From a bacterium (GTDB lineage: Bacteria; Spirochaetota; UBA4802; UBA5550), in NCBI GenBank assembly GCA_024224995.1, contig JAAENB010000105.1, positions 1 through 9,773 of the forward strand: a stretch of 9,773 nt of DNA, given 5' to 3'. Both the position numbers and the translations under genes were made by a program. Every line of letters begins with the position of its first letter. The stretch's first letter is position 1. Below are positions 6,153 to 9,773 of this stretch, piece after piece. The notes beneath the pieces are model-generated. The model saw only the letters and a list, made by a program, of their open reading frames with translations. It was not told the origin of the DNA and made no database searches.

Positions 6153-6740
6153 ATGAAAAATTCTAGAGTAATCTTAACGGCTTTCTCACTGGTCATTTTT
6201 TTATGCAGCCCATCTCTTTATGCTACAGAGAGTAAGGTTGTTGGTAAAATAAACGGTTTTTGTGATAACATTATAAAGGAGTTCCCTGTAACTGCCAATG
6301 AAAAGGTCACCATTGCCATTACTGAATTCGACAATAAAAGCGAAAAAGCCGAAAAGAATAAAATTGGTTTCGCGGTTTCGGAAATAATAACCGAACGGTT
6401 TTCCAAATCAGCAAAATTTATTGTTACTGAAAAAAAACAACTGGAAAAGATTATCAGTACTCTGGAATTAGAGCAGAGTGGATTATATGATTCGGATAAA
6501 GTTTCCTCAGTAGGTAAGCTGGTTGGAGCCAAATATATAGCAGTAGGATCTATTTCCGAACTGGCGGGGTTTTACCGGGTATCTCTCAGGATTTTAACAG
6601 TTGAAACAGGAAAGATAATATTCACTAAAAGCTTAGAGTTAGATTCCGCCCTTCTGGAAGAGGAATCCGACAAATATCTCCCCCCTTCATATCGGGTATA
6701 TGTCGGTGGAGGATTAAAATACCTTCTTCGGAAGATTTAA
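6153..6740 (+). CDS. FlgO/CsgG-like periplasmic domain protein, N-terminal part of a frameshifted gene
   Basis: Residues 1-24 form a signal peptide with likely cleavage after SLYA; Cys18 is not in a good lipobox. Residues about 50-160 match the CsgG/FlgO/LpoB-type fold: VTIAITEFDNKS, then IGFAVSEIITERF, FIVTEKKQLEKII, LELEQSGLYDSDKVSSVGKL with VGAKYIAVGSISEL, and YRVSLRILTVETGKII. Such domains sit in the periplasm and often take part in outer-membrane assemblies. After VYVGGGLKY (183-190) the frame runs only five more residues to a stop. The reading shifted by -1 instead continues as PSSEDLTKQTIVSLGFYY and on into a beta-barrel, so the original gene was almost certainly about 376 codons (6153-7282). 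The break lies at the AAAA run 6716-6719; one extra A would join both parts. It could be a true mutation, phase variation, programmed slippage or a sequencing error. Confidence 0.85.
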   Translation: MKNSRVILTAFSLVIFLCSPSLYATESKVVGKINGFCDNIIKEFPVTANEKVTIAITEFDNKSEKAEKNKIGFAVSEIITERFSKSAKFIVTEKKQLEKIISTLELEQSGLYDSDKVSSVGKLVGAKYIAVGSISELAGFYRVSLRILTVETGKIIFTKSLELDSALLEEESDKYLPPSYRVYVGGGLKYLLRKI

Positions 6741-7282
6741 CCAAACAAACTATTGTTTCCCTGGGATTTTATTACGACATAAAATCTGTTCACAGTCTTG
6801 GATTCCGCGCAAATTTGCTTCTCCTTGACAAGGAAACTTTTTCATCATACTGGGTGACTGCTTACGGAACTCCAAATGAAAGTGGGGTCATAGAATTATC
6901 TTTTGGAGATATAATGTATGAATTTTCACTGGGATACGGATATGTTTTCAATTTATTAAAATATTTAAGCATCAAACCCAACCTGTTCATTGGTTATTCA
7001 TACTCTCATTTTGTTGTAGGGAAAAAATATTATGAGTGGGGGAGTTCTAATAATATTTTAGTTAACACACAGGAGGATAATGCCCTTCACGGTGTTTTTA
7101 TCAATCCTTCTATTGATTTTCTAATCGCATACCATTTGCCTTTTTCATTAATGGTTTCAGTAGGATATAGTCACAATTTTATTAATGCTAAAGATTCCTG
7201 GAACTATCGCTCGGCAAATACATCATATGAAACATCATACTCCGGGCTTACGCTTAATGGCGGATTAATGATCTTTTTCTAA
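6722..7282 (+). pseudogene. Outer-membrane beta-barrel C-terminal part of the frameshifted FlgO/CsgG gene
   Basis: This frame has no proper start: the first usable codon is TTG at 6815 with no ribosome site, yet coding-like sequence runs back to 6722. It carries alternating hydrophobic/polar beta-strands with many Tyr, Phe and Gly: LGFYYDIKSVHSLGFRANLL, YEFSLGYGYVFNLLKYLSIK, PNLFIGYSYSHFVVG, SLMVSVGYSHNF and YSGLTLNGGLMIFF. The terminal Phe fits the C-terminal signal read by the BAM machinery. About eight strands can be counted, suggesting a small OmpA/OmpW-sized barrel. It directly continues the upstream FlgO/CsgG-like domain and ends 2 bp before the stop of the convergent anti-sigma-like gene. 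As written it would not be made unless the ribosome shifts frame near 6716-6722. Confidence 0.75.
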
Positions 7283-7284
7283 AT

Positions 7285-7656
7285 TCAGGAAGTACTCCGC
7301 CTGTCGGTTCTTATAAGGTGCACCAGGCGGAGCGTTATTCCTGCTAATGCAGTGAGGATGATAAAAAACAATCCAAAGGTTATCAATTTATAAAAATTCG
7401 TCCCTAAAGGAAAAACATCAAAAACTTTTCCGTAAACTTCAAAATACCAGTTTATAATAAACATCGCGCCAATTGATAATGCTATCAAAAATGATGATAT
7501 AAAAATCTCAACCACATACAGGCGTTTGAGCCGTGTTGTTTCATATTTTTCAATATCATCCATAACCTTATCGTGTATATTTATTTCAAAATGAGGTTTG
7601 TGAACTGCTTCTCGAATAGCATCATCAAAATTATTTTCTTTCATATTCTCTTTCAT
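7285..7656 (-). CDS. Small two-helix membrane protein, anti-sigma-like, last gene of ECF operon
   Basis: I chose the ATG at 7656 (123 residues) because AGGA lies 8 nt before it and the gene then starts 10 nt after the sigma-factor stop. An earlier ATG at 7701 would give 138 residues and overlap the sigma gene. The N-terminal 45 residues are charged and cytoplasmic, with PHFEINIHDKVMDDIEKYE resembling the PxxFxxxVMxxI stretch common in small anti-sigma-like proteins. Two transmembrane helices follow (about 47-71 and 87-110), with a short basic tail. No zinc-binding HxxxCxxC motif is present, so it is not a ZAS-type anti-sigma. Position and topology suggest it restrains or tunes the ECF sigma factor encoded just upstream; this is inference. 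Its 3' end is 2 bp from the convergent barrel gene. Confidence 0.75.
   Translation of the reverse strand: MKENMKENNFDDAIREAVHKPHFEINIHDKVMDDIEKYETTRLKRLYVVEIFISSFLIALSIGAMFIINWYFEVYGKVFDVFPLGTNFYKLITFGLFFIILTALAGITLRLVHLIRTDRRSTS
7295..7332. repeat. Inverted repeat at the junction of two convergent genes
   Basis: CTCCGCCTG (7295-7303) and CAGGCGGAG (7324-7332) form a perfect 9-bp stem around a 20-nt loop. It starts 12 bp past the stop of the beta-barrel frame and lies inside the last codons of the anti-sigma-like gene. It may help end the plus-strand transcript; no T-run follows. Confidence 0.4.
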
Positions 7657-7666
7657 AGTTCTAATC

Positions 7667-8248
7667 CTAAAACCAGGTATAATCTTCAATTCTATATTCA
7701 TCTTTAAGTATATTCCGCAGCATCTCCTTCCCTCTCCTGAGATGCGATTTTACACTGTTTATTGGAATCCCCATTATTCCGGCAATTTCACTATAGCTGT
7801 TTTCATTGCTGTAAAAAAGGTGAATAGCCAGCCGGTATTCACTTCGCAGGCTGTTTAAGGCGTTATTAATCATTTCAGATAGTTCTTTTTTTTCTATATC
7901 ATCAGTATGATTATGCTGATATTGATCGCTGAAAACATCATTTTTTAATTCGGTTTTCAATTCCATATTGGATTCTTTTGACTTCTTTTTAAGCCAGGTA
8001 ATTGAATTATTATAAGCGATTTGAAACAACCAGGTTGAAAACTTCGATTTAAAACGAAATTTCGATAAATTTTTATATCCCTTAAACAGGCTTTCCTGGC
8101 AGATATCACTGGCGTCATCTTCATTATGTACTAACTTTAAAATAAACAGGTAAAGCCTGTCCTGGTAAGCCAGGACAAGCTCTTTGTATAAACTGTATTC
8201 ACCGTTTTTGATCCTTTTTATCAGGATCTCTTCAGATTCCGGTGTCAT
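7667..8248 (-). CDS. ECF-type RNA polymerase sigma factor (sigma-70 family, RpoE-like)
   Basis: A 193-residue sigma factor with the two conserved domains of group 4 (ECF) sigmas and no regions 1 or 3. Region 2 spans about residues 20-92 (YQDRLYLFILKLVHNEDDAS, DICQESLFKGYKNL, FSTWLFQIAYNNSITWLKKK), which binds core polymerase and the -10 element. After an acidic linker, region 4 spans about 132-185 (LNSLRSEYRLAIHLFYSNEN, SYSEIAGIMGIPINSVKSHL, RRGKEMLRNIL) with the helix-turn-helix that reads the -35 element. The ATG directly follows the upstream gene's stop (TAAATG), and AGGAG lies inside that gene's end, so translation is coupled. It is flanked by two membrane proteins, fitting signalling from the envelope. 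The trigger is unknown. Confidence 0.95.
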   Translation of the reverse strand: MTPESEEILIKRIKNGEYSLYKELVLAYQDRLYLFILKLVHNEDDASDICQESLFKGYKNLSKFRFKSKFSTWLFQIAYNNSITWLKKKSKESNMELKTELKNDVFSDQYQHNHTDDIEKKELSEMINNALNSLRSEYRLAIHLFYSNENSYSEIAGIMGIPINSVKSHLRRGKEMLRNILKDEYRIEDYTWF

Positions 8249-8761
8249 TTATTTCTCCTGATTTTTTAGATCCGACAAGCGGTAAAAAAGCAGGAACGCT
8301 ATTCCAATAAATAGCGGGATAACTCCCGACATAAATGTCCAGGGCTGGGGACCAAAATAACTGACCGTTGTTAAGGATATTCCAACTCCAAGAAAAGACA
8401 GAATAAGACCAACGAAGAGAAAAGCAAGATCCCACCGCCTCTTTACAACGGGCTGAGTAACCCCTTTCTCAATCATCAGGATCGATCTTCTATGGTTGAG
8501 TTTAACAAAAACGATCAGAAAAGTAAAAAACCCCGCAATAGCTGTTATTGGAACCATAACACCAAAAACCATAACAATTGTAGGAGGCATCATATCTTTT
8601 AATTTACCTTCTTTAATGGCATGAGCAACAGCATCGTTAATTTTCTCAAGACTTTCACTATGCTGAATAGCCTTACCGGGATAGGCATAATCCGCAGCTG
8701 TTACGACTATTGGCGCCAGCATGATAGTAAGAACCAGCAGACAAATCATTTTTCTTTTCAT
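8249..8761 (-). CDS. DUF6249-like membrane protein, first gene of the ECF operon
   Basis: A 170-residue protein that begins with a signal peptide-like segment (1-22, MKRKMICLLVLTIMLAPIVV, then TAA before DYAYPG). A short extracytoplasmic stretch is followed by three transmembrane helices (about 62-88, 113-130, 141-160). After the first helix comes KLNHRRSILMIEKGVTQPVV, which matches the RxxxIEKG hallmark of small membrane proteins (DUF6249-type) often found beside ECF sigma genes. The predicted topology puts the RRSILMIEKG loop in the cytoplasm. It has a GGGAG ribosome site, directly abuts the sigma gene, and is led by a candidate ECF-type promoter. It may sense or relay an envelope signal to the sigma factor, but no biochemical role is known to me. 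The family call is from motif recall. Confidence 0.8.
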   Translation of the reverse strand: MKRKMICLLVLTIMLAPIVVTAADYAYPGKAIQHSESLEKINDAVAHAIKEGKLKDMMPPTIVMVFGVMVPITAIAGFFTFLIVFVKLNHRRSILMIEKGVTQPVVKRRWDLAFLFVGLILSFLGVGISLTTVSYFGPQPWTFMSGVIPLFIGIAFLLFYRLSDLKNQEK

Positions 8762-8792
8762 AAATAAGCTCCCTTTATTTTAGATTCGTCCA

Positions 8793-8821
8793 TTAGACTA
8801 AAGATTATGCGCAATTGTTGC
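8793..8821 (-). promoter_or_regulatory. Candidate ECF-sigma-type (autoregulated) promoter of the sigma operon
   Basis: On the minus strand GCAACAA (8821-8815) and TCTAA (8797-8793) are separated by 17 bp, close to the sigma-E pattern GGAACTT-N16/17-TCTGA with the central AAC kept. A T8 tract lies just upstream of the -35 position. Transcription would start near 8786, giving a leader of about 25 nt that includes the GGGAG ribosome site. ECF operons commonly autoregulate, so this is plausible but unproven. Confidence 0.4.
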
Positions 8822-9060
8822 AAAAAAAACCATAATTATCATAAAATATTGACAACTGAACATACTCTCTGCATATGTCAAAAAACAACAGATAGAGGCT
8901 TTATTACTCCCACGATGATGAATTTTGTTTCATTGAACATGGTGATGTATGAAAGAGATTATTGGTGGCGGAAAAAGATTTTCATGTTGATGTTGAAAGC
9001 CATTCCAAAGGGATCAATTATGGAAATTCCTGATCATCCTGCTGATGAACCCGTAAAAAA
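8822..9060. other. Intergenic stretch with weak coding-like traces
   Basis: About 240 bp lies between the ECF operon promoter and the next minus-strand gene. A plus-strand frame with one stop reads RLYYSHDDEFCFIEHGDV (8896-8949) and then KRLLVAEKDFHVDVESHSKG (from 8953, ending at 9033), which has a protein-like composition but no start or ribosome site. It may be a gene remnant; no homology is recognised. No terminator hairpin or RNA gene is apparent. Confidence 0.25.
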
Positions 9061-9264
9061 TCAAACAGGGAAAGCAGTAGCACTTCCATTGCTCTTTGCC
9101 TGTTTGTTAACTTCGAAAAAAAACTGCATGCTCTGGGATAGCCAGAACAGTCTCTCCTCAGGGCTTAAACGGCTGAATTCGGTATGCCCGTCAAAAGCTG
9201 AAGGCGGTACATCCTTTAAAAGTTTTTTGAACTCTTCAAGAGAAGTATCAGTCACTATTTTCAC
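9061..9264 (-). CDS. Small acidic protein partnered with nucleotidyltransferase (antitoxin-like)
   Basis: A 67-residue soluble protein that starts with GTG (9264-9262) sharing one base with the upstream gene's TAG stop (TAGTG), so the two are translationally coupled. It begins MKIVTDTSLEEFKKLLKDVP. The core FDGHTEFSRLSPEERLFWLS, followed by QSMQFFFEV, matches a pattern I recall from small proteins next to nucleotidyltransferase genes (PEERLxWLxxxxxF). It is predicted mainly helical, with no membrane segment. By arrangement it could be the antitoxin or regulatory partner of a nucleotidyltransferase-type toxin, although in classic MNT/HEPN pairs the partner roles and sizes differ. A second GTG at codon 4 is an alternative start. 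The function is inferred from context only. Confidence 0.7.
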   Translation of the reverse strand: MKIVTDTSLEEFKKLLKDVPPSAFDGHTEFSRLSPEERLFWLSQSMQFFFEVNKQAKSNGSATAFPV

Positions 9265-9773
9265 TACTCCACTTTATTGTTATCAATCAATTTTTCCAGT
9301 TCACTTATATCAAACAGATCTTTTTCCCTGGGAGGAATAACCGATCTTTTTAACTCCAGAAGTTTATTCACGGAAACAAGCTTTACATCATGATTATCAA
9401 TATTAACCGTATCGATACTTCCTTTAAGCGAATCATATGACAATTCATCCGTAATAAAAACGTCAACCTGCCGGAAGGCGTTTGCCAGGTCAATAAACGT
9501 AAAAACCAGGGCATTTTTTTCTTCAACCATCATCCGTCTTTTTTCCGGGTCCATCAGCGATTCGGCAGGTACCGGTACACGGGGTGAGAGATGAAGTTTC
9601 TTCATGGCGTTAATTAACCGCTGCAGGTTCCCTTCTTCCATATCAACGGAAATGTCAATATCCAGGGTCATCCGTTCTATGCCGTGAATAACCAGGGCAA
9701 CACCGCCGCAGATGATAAACTCTACCCCGCATTCTGCCAGGGTTGTAATGATTTCCTTAAGATGATTTGACTG
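9264..9773 (-). CDS. Nucleotidyltransferase-fold protein (AbiEii/DUF6036-like), 5' end beyond window
   Basis: The frame is open to the end of the window, so the ATG at 9671 is internal; 169 residues are visible and only a short N-terminal piece is missing. Near the start FIICGGVALVIHGIERMTLD (19-38), leading into DIDIS, carries the polymerase-beta-type nucleotidyltransferase signature: a Gly-Gly turn, then D38-x-D40. Further on, LVSVNKLLELKRSV, a PPREKD segment and an FDISELEKLI ending match the C-terminus of AbiEii/DUF6036-like proteins, where a Lys and a charged KDLxD segment are conserved. These proteins transfer nucleotides to RNA or protein and often act as toxins or phage-defence effectors. 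The downstream coupled gene could be its partner. The stop TAG overlaps that gene's GTG. Fold confident; role inferred. Confidence 0.82.
   Translation of the reverse strand, partial: QSNHLKEIITTLAECGVEFIICGGVALVIHGIERMTLDIDISVDMEEGNLQRLINAMKKLHLSPRVPVPAESLMDPEKRRMMVEEKNALVFTFIDLANAFRQVDVFITDELSYDSLKGSIDTVNIDNHDVKLVSVNKLLELKRSVIPPREKDLFDISELEKLIDNNKVE

Noticed and set aside
6218..6532. Minus-strand frame of 104 codons in the FlgO/CsgG-like gene
   Set aside because: It is fully antisense to a confidently coding region and looks like a compositional artefact.
7657..7701. Upstream extension of the anti-sigma-like gene to the ATG at 7701
   Set aside because: It would overlap the sigma-factor end by 35 bp and lacks a ribosome site, whereas the ATG at 7656 has AGGA at good spacing.
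8848..8880. Plus-strand TTGACA followed by CATATG as a promoter
   Set aside because: The -10 match is poor and no convincing plus-strand gene follows.
8807..9340. Long plus-strand reading frame of 177 codons
   Set aside because: Its second half is antisense to the small coupled gene and the nucleotidyltransferase end. It has no ribosome site and an odd composition (many Cys, Met and Ser), so it is a shadow frame.

Overview
The window looks like a chromosomal stretch of an AT-rich, diderm (Gram-negative-type) bacterium. The diderm call rests on a protein with a signal peptide, a FlgO/CsgG-like periplasmic domain and a C-terminal outer-membrane beta-barrel ending in Phe. Several proteins have the flavour of anaerobic or environmental lineages such as Spirochaetota or related groups, but this is an impression and not a firm taxonomic call.

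Layout. 1-483 (+): 3' end of a Rid/YjgF-family protein, followed by a GC-rich hairpin. 598-1518 (-): unknown polytopic membrane protein. 1633-1818 (+): leftover C-terminus of a SAM-dependent methyltransferase. 1921-2706 (+): ADP-ribosylglycohydrolase (DraG/ARH family), overlapping tail-to-tail by 4 bp with a PAP2 phosphatase (2703-3371, -). Upstream of PAP2 on the same strand is a divergent macro-domain-like protein (3411-4070, -). 4214-4391 (+): remains of a small conserved protein with its middle deleted. 4476-5303 (+): classical short-chain dehydrogenase. 5315-5392: large palindromic repeat with TACAC tandem copies. 5393-6001 (-): Trp-rich unknown protein. 6153-7282 (+): FlgO/CsgG-domain plus beta-barrel protein split by a one-base frameshift. 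7285-8761 (-): three-gene operon (DUF6249-like membrane protein, ECF sigma factor, small anti-sigma-like membrane protein) with a candidate ECF-type promoter upstream. 9061-9773 (-): small acidic protein translationally coupled to a nucleotidyltransferase-fold protein that runs off the window, resembling a toxin-antitoxin-type pair.

How the parts may relate. Two points stand out. First, two ADP-ribose-handling folds (ADP-ribosylglycohydrolase and macro-like) lie within about 2.2 kb. Second, an ECF sigma operon meets an envelope protein gene tail-to-tail with a 2-bp gap. Neither amounts to a proven system. Three genes are visibly broken (methyltransferase fragment, internally deleted small gene, frameshifted envelope gene), which together with the palindromic repeat suggests an accessory, actively eroding region. 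I see no rRNA, tRNA, CRISPR array, transposase or riboswitch.
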